64,000 bases of DNA. Source: Candidatus Gastranaerophilales bacterium. Its GTDB lineage: Bacteria > Cyanobacteriota > Vampirovibrionia > Gastranaerophilales > Gastranaerophilaceae. The notes under the pieces are model-generated. The model did not search any database and was not told where the DNA came from. It saw only the letters and a list, made by a program, of their open reading frames with translations. The translations under genes were made by a program, and so were the position numbers. Shown here piece after piece: positions 51,965 through 61,313 of this stretch (within the stretch, counting starts at the first letter, position 1; the number at the start of each line of letters is the position of its first letter). The stretch spans positions 1 through 64,000 of the forward strand of contig CALURG010000012.1 in NCBI GenBank assembly GCA_944323115.1. Direction: 5' to 3'.

Positions 51965-53704
51965 TTATAATTTTTTTCCTGAAGATATCTTGTCAGGAGG
52001 TATGTTTAAAATACGTACCGTCTGCAACGCTACTTCTCTAAACACCGGAGCTGCTACAGTGCTGCCCCACAATGCTCCTTTTGAAGGAGAGTCTATTACT
52101 ACATATATTTCAACCTGCGGGTTGTGTGCAGGCAAAAAACCGATTATAGAAGTAACAAGTTTGTTTGTATAACCTTTTGTTCCGTATGATGATTTTCTTG
52201 CCGTACCGGTTTTTGCCGCTACAGTATAATCTTCAAGATTTACGGGAGATTTTGAACGTCCTATGCTGCCTGCAAGCAGTTTTGTCACAATTTGAGCGGT
52301 TTGAGGCGAAACGGTAGGTATATGTTTTACTTTCTCAAGTTCTTCCTCTTGTGAGTATTTTATGACATGAGGAGTAACTCTGACTCCGTTATTTGCAATT
52401 GCGGAAATAGCCGAAACCATCTGCATTGCAGTAACTGAAATACTGTATCCGTAGCCTATGGACGCATGGGTGGATTTGTGCCAGTCATTTACGGAAGGGA
52501 TAATACCTCTTGACTCGCCCGGCAAATCTATCCCGGTTTTTTCTCCGATACCAAATTTCTTAAGGCTGTTGTAATGTTCCTGTTTTGTCATCATCAAAGC
52601 AACTTTTGCACTGCCGACGTTGCTTGAGTGTTCAAAAAGATAATACAAATCAATATTTCCCGGAAAAGGTTTTGTGCTGTAATCGTAATTTTTGATTACC
52701 CATTTATCAATTTCCAGCTTACCGGTATCAAGGATTTTGGAATTTTCCTGTAATCTGCCGTTTTCTATAGCGGACGCTATAGTCAAAACTTTGAATGTCG
52801 AACCCGGTTCAAATACGTCTGTCAAAGTCCAGTTTGTCAACTGGGTAAGAGTTGCTTTTTTATAATTGTTCGGATTGTATGAAGGATAAATAGCATAACC
52901 GAGAATCTCGCCGTTTTTCGGATTCATTACAACAACCGTACCTCTCAGTGCACCTTTTTCCTTTACAACTTTGTTGAGTTCAACTTCACAGACATGCTGT
53001 ATAGCCGAATCTATTGTAAGAGTAATAGATTTTCCTCTCAAAGGAGTTGCTGTAGCTTCCGGGTCAGTATTTACTTCATAAATAATATCTCCGTCAGGTG
53101 TCTTTTCAAAGTTTACATCCTGTTCCACTTCTTCCAGTTTGTCTTTTGCAGTAAGTTCAACCCCTGCGGCAACATCTGCATCCGGATTGTAATACCCCAA
53201 AATATGAGCCGCCATTGTGCCTTGCGGATACACACGTTCATTTTTCTTTCCGAGACTTATTTCCCTTAAGCCCAATTTTCTGATAGTTTGGGCTGTAGTC
53301 CTTGATACATCTTTTTTCAGTACAATAATTTTTTGATCTTGTGCGAGTTCTTTTGCAAGCTGATTTTTATTCAACCCGAGAATCGGTGCAAGAATAGCGG
53401 CAAGTTCATTCGGCGTATGGTCATAATACTCCTGGTGTGCATACACATCAAATGAGGTTTTGTCAGAGGCAAGTTTTATTCCGTTTCTGTCAAGGATTGC
53501 TCCTCTCATAACGAAACTTTTTGCACTTCTTTGTCTTTTTGCCTGGCCTCTGTAGTTTTTTACATCCACAACCATTATCAAAAAAAGATAAACAACTATT
53601 ATAAAACTTATAATTATACAAATTATTTGCCAAAAAATAAGCTTGTTATCAAATTCTTTAAACTTTTCTTTATCGTTTCTGTAATTTTTGTACTTGCGTG
53701 CCAT
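51965..53704 (-). CDS. ftsI: FtsI/PBP3-like peptidoglycan transpeptidase
   Basis: Class B penicillin-binding protein for septal cross-linking. 579 residues: one N-terminal membrane anchor (about 22-45), a dimerisation domain starting RGAILDRNG (68-76), then transpeptidase motifs S302-TFK (PGSTFK), S360-SN and K498-TG. No PASTA domain follows. Start 53704 is chosen over an in-frame codon at 53755: a TATAAT box lies exactly 7 bases before this ATG and would cut off the longer form, suggesting leaderless mRNA. First gene of ftsI-murE-smpB. Confidence 0.93.
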   Translation of the reverse strand: MARKYKNYRNDKEKFKEFDNKLIFWQIICIIISFIIVVYLFLIMVVDVKNYRGQAKRQRSAKSFVMRGAILDRNGIKLASDKTSFDVYAHQEYYDHTPNELAAILAPILGLNKNQLAKELAQDQKIIVLKKDVSRTTAQTIRKLGLREISLGKKNERVYPQGTMAAHILGYYNPDADVAAGVELTAKDKLEEVEQDVNFEKTPDGDIIYEVNTDPEATATPLRGKSITLTIDSAIQHVCEVELNKVVKEKGALRGTVVVMNPKNGEILGYAIYPSYNPNNYKKATLTQLTNWTLTDVFEPGSTFKVLTIASAIENGRLQENSKILDTGKLEIDKWVIKNYDYSTKPFPGNIDLYYLFEHSSNVGSAKVALMMTKQEHYNSLKKFGIGEKTGIDLPGESRGIIPSVNDWHKSTHASIGYGYSISVTAMQMVSAISAIANNGVRVTPHVIKYSQEEELEKVKHIPTVSPQTAQIVTKLLAGSIGRSKSPVNLEDYTVAAKTGTARKSSYGTKGYTNKLVTSIIGFLPAHNPQVEIYVVIDSPSKGALWGSTVAAPVFREVALQTVRILNIPPDKISSGKKL

Positions 53705-53711
53705 ACAAATA

Positions 53712-53717
53712 ATTATA
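53712..53717 (-). promoter_or_regulatory. -10 box of ftsI-murE-smpB, leaderless spacing
   Basis: TATAAT on the reverse strand with 7 bases to the ATG at 53704. Confidence 0.5.
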
Positions 53718-53826
53718 CTATGCGGTAAAAATTTAAGCGATAAAAAATTGTACAAATTTATTTACGCACCAAAAAGCGTCATTATACTCATTATTAAACT
53801 TCCGAGTGTGTCCAATATTCCCATTT

Positions 53827-54330
53827 TTACTTCTTTTTGCTTGTATTATTTAATAATTTTGAAATTCCGTTGTCTTCTTTGGAAGAAAGCCTGTATGTAT
53901 CTGCAAAAATACCTGTACCTATAGTATTGTCTTCTTTCCCGTTTTTTATGTTGTTCAAACGGGCTTGTGCAGCCAAAAGAGCTTTGTCGAGAGTAGACAA
54001 ATCTATATTTGCAGTATTGTACATATTGTTATACGCAAAGAATTTTATGGACTGTGCTTCTCTTATGAGATTTTCAATGGCTGTTCTGTTTTTTGTAGCA
54101 ATACCTGAAATATCGAGATTGGCAAGTCTCTGCTGCAAAACGTCAGTATTTTCGTTTATAAGCTGTTGTCTGAGTTCTTCTTTGTATTTTGCCATTCTTG
54201 CTTTGTATTCTTCAACAGATTCCGTAGCTTTGCGGATATTTTGTGCACTCAAATACGCCTGCTGCTGTCTTTTTACGTCCGCAGCATACGGTGAAGATAA
54301 GAAAGCATTTAAATCTATTTCGTCGACCAT
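53827..54330 (-). CDS. Unidentified helical protein
   Basis: 167 residues, unrecognised. Mostly alpha-helical and rich in Ala, Gln, Lys and Asn (VKRQQQAYLSAQNIRKATESVEEYKARMAKYKEELRQQ), likely coiled coil over about 20-65; the C-terminal third is Ser/Lys/Asn-rich and probably flexible. No membrane span. Start 54330 follows TGAGGT; an in-frame codon at 54363 is possible. It stands between ftsI and the YhaM-like gene on the same strand. Confidence 0.6.
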   Translation of the reverse strand: MVDEIDLNAFLSSPYAADVKRQQQAYLSAQNIRKATESVEEYKARMAKYKEELRQQLINENTDVLQQRLANLDISGIATKNRTAIENLIREAQSIKFFAYNNMYNTANIDLSTLDKALLAAQARLNNIKNGKEDNTIGTGIFADTYRLSSKEDNGISKLLNNTSKKK

Positions 54331-54400
54331 TTTTACCTCACAATTTACGATTATACAAAACACTCAAAAGAAAAAATTTGCTATTGCTTGGATATATGAT

Positions 54401-55234
54401 TTATTTGTTAATGTCAGAAACAGCAGTTTTTCCGAATTTTGCACTCAAATCATCTATATGATGCAAAAGATACAATGAAGGCTCCAAATCTTTTTCTCCC
54501 AAGTCTATTATTGCACCCCATTCGGTTCTTCCGTGATGTGCTGCTATCATTCTTGCTACATTTATAAAACCTTTTGTCATGCAATTTGAAAAGCCCCACT
54601 GTGAATGTGTAATCCATTCTTTCGGAAAATCTTCATCGTACTCAATCAATCCCGATTCCGGGTCTATTTTGTATTCAAATATTTTGCCAAAATCGTGCAA
54701 TATGCAGGCTGCATAAACATCAGACTTATCTGTTTTTTTATACAAAGTATTTAAAAGACATTCAGCTATTTTCAAGCATTCATATGTATGCTCAACAAGC
54801 CCCCCGAGATAGTTGTGATGCATAAGTCTGGCAGCAGGAGCTATTTTAAATTTTTCTTCATATTCAAACAGCAATTCCGTTACATATTTTTTTAAATTTT
54901 CATTTGTTATTTCATTGGTATATTCAACTATTGATGAAAAAAGATTTTCTCTTTCTTCTTTATCAAGCCCGATTTTAGCTTCTTTTACCAATTCCAGACT
55001 TGATATGAGACAATTGTTGTATTTCTCGTTGTATGAACCGCCGAGAATTTTTACCAAATTTCCGGTTCTGAATATTTTTGCATCGAGTCTGTTGAGGGCT
55101 TCTTCCCATAAAATGCAGTTCAACAAACTTTCATCGGACAAGTTTTTGAGCTGTAATTTACCCATTTTTGTACCGGCTTTTGTATCTCCGACTGAAAATA
55201 TAACAACTTCATATGTTTGTGCCAAATCCAACAT
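54401..55234 (-). CDS. YhaM-like 3'-5' exoribonuclease (OB fold plus HD domain)
   Basis: 277 residues. An N-terminal OB-fold nucleic-acid-binding domain (about 1-95, SVGDTKAGTKMGKLQLKNLSDESLLNCILW) precedes an HD phosphohydrolase-type domain with H(138)HNYLGGLVEHTYECLKIAE, ILHDFGKI and ARMIAAHHGRTEWG. The family trims RNA (and DNA) 3' ends in the cytoplasm. Start 55234 has GAAAGG 5-6 bases upstream; an in-frame codon at 55276 lacks support. Confidence 0.85.
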   Translation of the reverse strand: MLDLAQTYEVVIFSVGDTKAGTKMGKLQLKNLSDESLLNCILWEEALNRLDAKIFRTGNLVKILGGSYNEKYNNCLISSLELVKEAKIGLDKEERENLFSSIVEYTNEITNENLKKYVTELLFEYEEKFKIAPAARLMHHNYLGGLVEHTYECLKIAECLLNTLYKKTDKSDVYAACILHDFGKIFEYKIDPESGLIEYDEDFPKEWITHSQWGFSNCMTKGFINVARMIAAHHGRTEWGAIIDLGEKDLEPSLYLLHHIDDLSAKFGKTAVSDINK

Positions 55235-55388
55235 AAAAATCCTTTCAATGTTTGTGTTTATATATTCTATCACCAAATTTAAAATAATTGTGAAATAAAT
55301 GTTAAAAGTTATTTTTGAAAATGTACAAAAAAACGGATTTATACTACAATTCTAAGAAAGCCAGTTAAAATTATTGAGAGGATTTGCT

Positions 55389-56420
55389 TTGATAAAAAAA
55401 GCGATGGTAATGGCAGCGGGAGTAGGTTCACGGCTTGAACCGCTTACACAAAAAATACCCAAGCCGCTTGTGCCGGTATCAAACAAACCGGTAATGGACA
55501 TACTGCTGCAAAAGTTAAAAAATTACGGCATAGAACACGTAATCGCAAACACTCATTACCTTGCCGAAAAAATCCAAACCAGATATAAAGACAAAAACTC
55601 TCCTGTAAATATAGATATTAAATTTCTGCATGAAACAGAACTTTCCGGCACCGCCGGAGGTGTAAAAAAGTGCCAATTTTTCTTTGAAGATACGGATAAT
55701 TTTCTTGTGCTCAGTGCTGACGGGCTGCATGATGCAGACTTGGAAAAAATAATCCAATCCCACATAAAAAGCGGATGTATTGCGACAATGGCTATATCTG
55801 CCGTTGAACACAATGAAGTTTCTAAATACGGAGTTGTTGTTCCTTCAAAAGACTTTACGGTAGAAGAATTCCAGGAAAAACCGCCTATTTACGAGGCAAA
55901 AAGCAATTTTATAAACACAGGAATTTATGTTTTTAACAAAAGAATCTTTGATTTTATACCCGAAAACAGAGTCTATGACTTTGCAAAAGACGTTTTTCCT
56001 TCCCTTATGGAGGCGGGTGAAAAAATTAATGTATACAGAATATACTCATACTGGTCGGATATAGGAACCATAAGCCAATATATACAATCAAATATTGATG
56101 CATTGTCCAAGAAAGTTATGATTCCAAATTCCGATGTTGTTCGCAAATACGATACGGTTTATACAGCAGGCAGAGGAGTTCAAGTTGCTGAGACAGCCGT
56201 ATTCAAAAACAATGTTATAATAGGAAATAATTGCAAAATAGGCGAAAATACCGTTTTGGATAACGTTATTCTTTGGGACAGTGTTGTTGTTGAAGACGGT
56301 GTTGAGCTTAAAAATATAGTTTGTGCAAACAACTCCGTAATAAAATCGTCTGTTGACGGTTCGGACGATTGGAAAGTTTTTGGACCGGAAAAAATTATTG
56401 AATTTGAATTTGCTGATTAA
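55389..56420 (+). CDS. Sugar-1-phosphate nucleotidyltransferase
   Basis: 343 residues from TTG 55389, chosen because GAGAGG lies 6 bases upstream (ATG 55404 would trim 5 residues). NDP-sugar pyrophosphorylase: AMVMAAGVGSRLEPLTQKIPKPLVPV, LSADGLHD metal site, VEEFQEKP, NTGIYVF, and SYWSDIGTISQY. The C-terminal part (about 250-325) has hexapeptide repeats of the left-handed beta helix (NNVIIGNNCKIGENTVLDNV). It makes a nucleotide sugar, probably GDP-mannose or dTDP/UDP-glucose type, for surface glycans. No close operon partner. Confidence 0.88.
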   Translation: MIKKAMVMAAGVGSRLEPLTQKIPKPLVPVSNKPVMDILLQKLKNYGIEHVIANTHYLAEKIQTRYKDKNSPVNIDIKFLHETELSGTAGGVKKCQFFFEDTDNFLVLSADGLHDADLEKIIQSHIKSGCIATMAISAVEHNEVSKYGVVVPSKDFTVEEFQEKPPIYEAKSNFINTGIYVFNKRIFDFIPENRVYDFAKDVFPSLMEAGEKINVYRIYSYWSDIGTISQYIQSNIDALSKKVMIPNSDVVRKYDTVYTAGRGVQVAETAVFKNNVIIGNNCKIGENTVLDNVILWDSVVVEDGVELKNIVCANNSVIKSSVDGSDDWKVFGPEKIIEFEFAD

Positions 56421-56436
56421 CAAAAAAAGTTTTTTG

Positions 56437-56445
56437 TGGTATAAT
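56437..56445 (+). promoter_or_regulatory. Extended -10 promoter TGGTATAAT
   Basis: Identical nonamer to the promoter at 18251. Predicted start near 56452, giving a ~110-base leader for the small gene at 56564. Confidence 0.55.
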
Positions 56446-56451
56446 TTAATT

Positions 56452-56560
56452 CCTTCTCAAAAAATTAGTCGAAACAGTATATGTGAACATTTGTCTGCAC
56501 ACTCCGCTGCTAACGGGTGAGGGAGGCTTAAGAAGACAAGGGTTACACGGGATTAGGTAA
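56452..56560 (+). ncRNA. Long, possibly structured leader of a small gene
   Basis: Within this leader GTCT (56492) can pair with AGAC (56535), enclosing CTCC...GGAG and a purine-rich GGGTGAGGGAGG. AAGGGTTACACGGGATTAGG follows immediately before the ATG. This could be a cis-regulatory RNA; no known riboswitch consensus was recognised. Confidence 0.25.
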
Positions 56561-56563
56561 ATT

Positions 56564-56698
56564 ATGAAAAAATATGCGGATATAAAAGAAAATTGTTTAA
56601 AAACAAGTGACAAGTCACTATCAGACGTATTGAAAAATAACTTTTTAAAAGTAATCGCTTATGAAAAAGCATTGAAATTTTCGGGTAAGACTGCCTGA
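56564..56698 (+). CDS. 44-residue hypothetical protein
   Basis: MKKYADIKENCLKTSDKSLS and onward to EKALKFSGKTA: a small, basic, helical protein with codon use like its neighbours. It sits between a good extended -10 promoter and a terminator, so it is probably a complete transcription unit of ~370 bases. TTAGG lies 8 bases before the ATG. Function unknown; an RNA function of the unit is an alternative. Confidence 0.5.
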   Translation: MKKYADIKENCLKTSDKSLSDVLKNNFLKVIAYEKALKFSGKTA

Positions 56699-56788
56699 TT
56701 CCGGTTTTGATGTTATTTTTGAACAGATTTTTGCTATATCCGAAATATTTGTTTTAAAAACAAATATGCCGGTTAGTTTTATTGTCTA

Positions 56789-56824
56789 TAAAAAAAGACT
56801 GCTTATAAACAGCCTTTTTTTAAT
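56789..56824 (+). terminator. Terminator of the small gene unit
   Basis: AAAAAGACTG (56791-56800) and CAGCCTTTTT pair with one mismatch around an 8-base loop, followed by more T. A second palindrome, ATATTTGTTTT/AAAACAAATAT, lies at 56746-56768. Confidence 0.75.
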
Positions 56825-56911
56825 AACAAATTTGTCTATGCCGGTGTTGCATTTGTCGCTTTCGATAAGAAAAAAGCAAAATACCGCTGACCACACATTA
56901 TTTCAGACAGA

Positions 56912-58369
56912 CTATGCCTCTTTCTTCTTGAAACACATCGGCAGACAGATCAATGCACAAACCAATGCGGACAATCCCCAGAACGCAAGTGCACCATTCC
57001 ATCCAAAATGGTCAACAACAAGCCCTGTACCGAGACCGGAAAGCATTGCACCGACATATCCGAATGTACCGGTAAACCCGGTAACGGCTGAAGCAACTTT
57101 CTTTGAGCTTGATTCTATTGCACAAACACCGCCAATAAGCATTTGAGGGCCGTATGTGAAAAAGCCTGAAAGTCCGATAAGCAGAATATCAATCACTCCG
57201 GAACCGTTGATTTTCAAAACATCAACCATTGATTTTCCTGTGAGTGCAGCAAATGCCGAGTCAATAAAATTCGCACCTGTTCCGTTGAAGTAAAGTCCTG
57301 TCATACACAAAATTACACCGACAAGGAAAATTACATTAATCGGTGCTCTGGCACCTTTAAAGATTTTGTCGGAAATTACACCGGCTGATATTGTACCAAA
57401 GAACCCGAACAAAGGCAGGCATGCCAATTTCATAGACGCAAGCTCAAGCGAATTGTCTTTTGCTTCCACGAGATATTTGATAATCCAGTCTTCCGTTCCG
57501 AATCTGATTACGTAAACAAAGACATATGCCATAGCAAGGGCCCATATGGCCTTGTTTGTCAAAACATTTTTTATAAGAATCTGAATATAAGACATTCCGT
57601 CATCTTCATCTTGTGTCTTTGCCGATTCTTTAGTTTTTTCCGGTTCTTTGTATTCTTCAATATCAGGAAGCCCGATAGTCTGCGGCTTGTCTCTGAGACG
57701 ATTAAACAGCCAGAATGCTATCAAAATAGCCATGATACCTGGAATAAAGAATGCTGCCTGCCAGCCGAAATGTGCTATCAAAAATCCTGATAAAATTACC
57801 GCAAGAAAAGTTCCTGTCTGGTGGGAAGTAGACCACATTGCCCATTTGGTAGCTCTTTCGGAATTTGAAAACCAGTATGTCAAACTTTTTGCTACAGGGG
57901 GGAATCCCATCGACTGGAACCATCCGTTACATCCCCAGAAAAATGCCAAAACCCACAAAAGAATGGTTGCACTCGGAAGTCCGAAGAAGGTAAATTTACC
58001 GGGAGTAAAAACAAAAAAGCTCAAAGCAAAGAATATATTTGCCAAACCTGCAAGTATAAGACCTGTCGGCAAAAATTTCCTGACATCCGAACGGTCTGCA
58101 ATCATTCCGTTTACAAACTTTCCGATTGCATAAGTAAGATATAAAGAACTGCCTATCACACCGAGTTCAAGGTTCGTATAACCTAAATCTTTACTCATTG
58201 AAGGCAGTGCAGCTGCTATATTCTTTTTGCAAAGGTAAAACATTGCATATCCGATAAAACAAGAATAAAACATTCTCAATCTGAAGTGAGAATATGTTTT
58301 TTTGATTTGTGCTTCATCTTTAATAGTTTCAACAACCTGCGGTTCTTTAAAAAATTCCAACAATCCCAT
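56912..58369 (-). CDS. MFS transporter of the GlpT/UhpT organophosphate:phosphate antiporter family
   Basis: 485 residues, about 12 membrane helices with a charged cytoplasmic loop near 215-245 (EYKEPEKTKESAKTQDEDDG). Family signature in the first half: FYLCKKNIAAALPSMSKDLGY, GSSLYLTYAIGKFVNGMIADRSDVRKFLP and WGCNGWFQSMGFPPVAKSLTYWFSNSERATKWAMWSTSHQTG. It probably exchanges glycerol-3-phosphate, hexose phosphate or a similar organophosphate for phosphate. Start 58369 follows GAGAGAG; an in-frame codon at 58423 is less likely. No two-component Uhp regulators are adjacent. Confidence 0.9.
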   Translation of the reverse strand: MGLLEFFKEPQVVETIKDEAQIKKTYSHFRLRMFYSCFIGYAMFYLCKKNIAAALPSMSKDLGYTNLELGVIGSSLYLTYAIGKFVNGMIADRSDVRKFLPTGLILAGLANIFFALSFFVFTPGKFTFFGLPSATILLWVLAFFWGCNGWFQSMGFPPVAKSLTYWFSNSERATKWAMWSTSHQTGTFLAVILSGFLIAHFGWQAAFFIPGIMAILIAFWLFNRLRDKPQTIGLPDIEEYKEPEKTKESAKTQDEDDGMSYIQILIKNVLTNKAIWALAMAYVFVYVIRFGTEDWIIKYLVEAKDNSLELASMKLACLPLFGFFGTISAGVISDKIFKGARAPINVIFLVGVILCMTGLYFNGTGANFIDSAFAALTGKSMVDVLKINGSGVIDILLIGLSGFFTYGPQMLIGGVCAIESSSKKVASAVTGFTGTFGYVGAMLSGLGTGLVVDHFGWNGALAFWGLSALVCALICLPMCFKKKEA

Positions 58370-58486
58370 AATTCTCTCTCTATTTCTGTGCAGTAAAAAA
58401 ATTATCTCAAAAACAAGGTACAATTACAAATTTAAAAGGATTATGTTAAAATCAGTACATATTTATACACTTCCACAGGAGTTTAT

Positions 58487-59815
58487 ATGGAAATCGTTTC
58501 AAACTTTATTCAAGCGAATGCACTGGTTATTTCAACAACTATTCTTGTTGTTGCATATATATTTATTGCATGGGAAAAAATCTCAAAAGTCACCGTAGCG
58601 ATGCTTGGTGCAGCTATTACTCTTATTTTGGGGCTGCTGGCACAGTCCAAAGGTCATGAAGCTGTAATTGACCCGCATTATTTTATAAATTTTGTTGATT
58701 TCAACGTAATTTTTCTTTTGATAAGCATGATGATTATTGTAAGCATTGCCAGCAAAAGCGGAATTTTTACATGGATAGCAAACGGGCTTTTAAAAAAAAC
58801 GAAAGGCCACCCGGTTAAAATTTTGGTTGCACTGGGTTTGTTTACCGCAGTAGCATCAGCTTTTTTGGACAATGTGACAACTGTCATCCTTGTTGTTCCG
58901 GTGACATTTTTGGTTGCCAAAAAATTGGACATAAACCCTGTGCCATATCTCATTACGGAAATACTTGCATCAAACATCGGCGGAACAGCCACCCTGATAG
59001 GCGACCCGCCCAATATTATTATCGGAAGCAAAGCAGGTTTTACTTTCATGACATTTTTACTTGAGTTAACGGATATAGTAGCGTTGATAATGATTGTAAC
59101 ACTGTTCATACTCTGGCTATGCTTCAGAAAAGATCTTGTTGCTTCAAAAGAAAAAATGGAAGCAGTTGCGGATTTGGACAACTCTCATACAATCACTGAC
59201 AAAAAACTTGCCTTGCGTTCATCAATTGTACTTTTACTTGTGATTTTGGGTTTTGTTCTGCATGACGTGATTCATCTTGAGTCATATGTTATTGCACTTG
59301 CCGGAGCAAGCTTTTTGATGATTTTTGAAAGCCCGAAAAGAGTATTAAACGGCATAGAGTGGAACACGATATTTTTCTTTATAGGGCTTTTTATAATAAT
59401 AGGCGGATTTGAAGCCGCAGGCGGTATTTCTATCATGGCAAAATGGATTCTTGATGTGACAAACGGAAATGAATCCGCTATGGCAATGCTTATTTTGTGG
59501 GCATCGGGCATTTTATCCGGTTTTGTTGACAATATACCCTATACAGCAACTATGGCACCTATGATTTATCAAATACAACTTGTTGAAGGTGCGGCTTATG
59601 CACATCCTCTATGGTGGTGTTTGTCTTTGGGTGCTTGTCTTGGCGGAAACATGACAATAATCGGTGCTGCGGCAAACGTTATAGTTTCTGAAACAGCAGC
59701 CGCTCACGGAAAACCGATTTCGTTTATGAAATACTTGAAATATGGTGCCGGTATCACATTTGTTTCGCTTGTGATGAGTTCAATCTACATATATTTCAGA
59801 TTCTTGGTTCATTAA
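58487..59815 (+). CDS. ArsB/NhaD-type ion transporter (IT superfamily)
   Basis: 442 residues with about 11-12 membrane helices. Conserved features are SAFLDNVTTVILVVPV (about 124-139), ASNIGGTATLIGDPPNIIIGSKAGF (about 160-184) and, in the second half, SGFVDNIPYTATMAPM and GGNMTIIGAAANVIVSE: the two NxT/DN re-entrant regions of this fold. Related proteins are Na+/H+ antiporters, arsenite pumps or P-protein-like. Ion specificity cannot be read. Opposite orientation to the GlpT-like gene; CAGGAG precedes the ATG. Confidence 0.88.
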   Translation: MEIVSNFIQANALVISTTILVVAYIFIAWEKISKVTVAMLGAAITLILGLLAQSKGHEAVIDPHYFINFVDFNVIFLLISMMIIVSIASKSGIFTWIANGLLKKTKGHPVKILVALGLFTAVASAFLDNVTTVILVVPVTFLVAKKLDINPVPYLITEILASNIGGTATLIGDPPNIIIGSKAGFTFMTFLLELTDIVALIMIVTLFILWLCFRKDLVASKEKMEAVADLDNSHTITDKKLALRSSIVLLLVILGFVLHDVIHLESYVIALAGASFLMIFESPKRVLNGIEWNTIFFFIGLFIIIGGFEAAGGISIMAKWILDVTNGNESAMAMLILWASGILSGFVDNIPYTATMAPMIYQIQLVEGAAYAHPLWWCLSLGACLGGNMTIIGAAANVIVSETAAAHGKPISFMKYLKYGAGITFVSLVMSSIYIYFRFLVH

Positions 59816-59826
59816 AAAGTTTTGGA

Positions 59827-59832
59827 TATAAT
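59827..59832 (+). promoter_or_regulatory. -10 box of HD-domain gene, short leader
   Basis: TATAAT 14 bases before ATG 59847, giving a leader of about 8 bases. Confidence 0.4.
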
Positions 59833-59846
59833 GGTATCATATTCTT

Positions 59847-60761
59847 ATGAATGCTCTTGAAAAAACAAAAAAATTATATGCAGCCTTGCAGGAATTGGCA
59901 AAATCCGACGGAGAGTTTTTGAATGCGGATATAGAGTCTGAGAATTTCTCTATAAAGTTGTACTATGAAAGAAAAGAATTTATATCAGATATAAAAAAAG
60001 CTCTTTCTTTGTTTGATGAAAACAAACAAAACGATATAACAGGTTTTTTCGGTTTTGTGCTGGAACAACATCAGGATTTTACTTCGTTGAGAGGATATCC
60101 TTCCATAGAAAATATTGACCATGATGAAATAGTGGCTTATTCCAATATCTATCATTATGTAAAAAGATTTGTTTCTCAAAACAAAATATATATAGAAAAT
60201 TACCCGAATATCTCAAAATGTTTGAGTATCATAGCAGAGATTTTCCCCGAACTGTATACGATTGCCGGGAAAATACAACACCACACCCACAGCTACAGTG
60301 TAGATATTCATACATTAAAAGTTCTTCAAGGAGTTTTATTAAATCCTGCTTTCAAAAAATTACCCGAAAATGACAAATATGCTATAGAAATAGCTGTTTT
60401 GATGCATGATATTACAAAAAAAGAAGGCGAAATTGACAAATCACATCCGGCATGTTCGGCAAAAGATGCATATTTTATTTTAAACAAAATTGAAATACCT
60501 GAAAATGAAAAGATAAAAATATGTAATTTAATAAAAAATCATGACTGGCTTGAAAGATACAATAAAGGTATAACTTCCGCAAAAGAATTTGCACAAACGC
60601 TCAAAGAAGGCAACAACTTTGAGATGCTGTGTATTATTGCCGAAGCGGATTTAAAAGCTGTTCAAAGAGGCGGCACATTTTTTGAAAAATACGGAGATGT
60701 CCTCAAAGAAGGACAAAAAGAAATTTCTTCTATTTTGAACAATGACGTACCCGCTGCATAA
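59847..60761 (+). CDS. HD-domain hydrolase
   Basis: 304 residues. The N-terminal ~140 residues are a helical domain of unknown family. The C-terminal HD domain has HHTHSYSVDIHTLKVLQGV, LMHDITKKEGE (HD pair), SHPACSAKDAYFIL and IKNHDWLERY. HD proteins hydrolyse nucleotides or phosphoesters with bound metals; substrate unknown. It follows the transporter by 31 bases with a TATAAT between, so it probably has its own promoter. Convergent with hpt, 8 bases away. Confidence 0.75.
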   Translation: MNALEKTKKLYAALQELAKSDGEFLNADIESENFSIKLYYERKEFISDIKKALSLFDENKQNDITGFFGFVLEQHQDFTSLRGYPSIENIDHDEIVAYSNIYHYVKRFVSQNKIYIENYPNISKCLSIIAEIFPELYTIAGKIQHHTHSYSVDIHTLKVLQGVLLNPAFKKLPENDKYAIEIAVLMHDITKKEGEIDKSHPACSAKDAYFILNKIEIPENEKIKICNLIKNHDWLERYNKGITSAKEFAQTLKEGNNFEMLCIIAEADLKAVQRGGTFFEKYGDVLKEGQKEISSILNNDVPAA

Positions 60762-60769
60762 TTTTTAAA

Positions 60770-61309
60770 TTAAGATTCAAAATAGCCGATAAAAGGAAGG
60801 TTTCTCATATATCCTTCGTAGTCCAATCCATATCCGACAACAAATTTGTCATCGATTTCAAAACCGTAATAGTCAGGTTCAACATCGGTTTTTCTTGCAA
60901 TTTTTTTATTCAAAAGGGTGACTACTTTTAAATTTTCGGGCTTGTGTCTTTTGCAAAGAATGTCCATAAGAAACTGCATTGTGTAGCCGGTATCAATAAT
61001 ATCCTCAACAATCAAAGCATTTTTGTTTTCAAGATTCGGAAGAGTCAAATCCATTGCATGAACGCTGCCTGAAGATTCTTTTTCATTTCCGTAGCTTGAT
61101 ACCCGGATAAATTCCATTTGAACGGGCATTTTAAGATATTTTGACAAATCACAGCAAAAAATGCTTGAACCTTTCAATACACAAATCAGTGTCAAATCTT
61201 TTTTCGTACCAAAATCCCTGTTTATTTCATCAGCAAGTTCTTTTGTTCTTTTCTCAATTTGTTCCTGCGAAAACAAAATTTTTAAATCTTCAACTCTTTT
61301 TTCTAACAT
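60770..61309 (-). CDS. hpt: Hypoxanthine phosphoribosyltransferase
   Basis: Salvages hypoxanthine/guanine with PRPP to IMP/GMP. 179 residues, normal length. PRPP-binding loop LIVEDIIDTGYT (99-110), VLKGSSIFCCDLSKYL (PP loop region), SSYGNEKESSGSV (flexible loop) and a C-terminal DDKFVVGYGLDYEGYMRNLPFIG. Four bases after tilS, the same tilS-hpt order found in many Firmicutes. Confidence 0.95.
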   Translation of the reverse strand: MLEKRVEDLKILFSQEQIEKRTKELADEINRDFGTKKDLTLICVLKGSSIFCCDLSKYLKMPVQMEFIRVSSYGNEKESSGSVHAMDLTLPNLENKNALIVEDIIDTGYTMQFLMDILCKRHKPENLKVVTLLNKKIARKTDVEPDYYGFEIDDKFVVGYGLDYEGYMRNLPFIGYFES

Positions 61310-61313
61310 AAGT

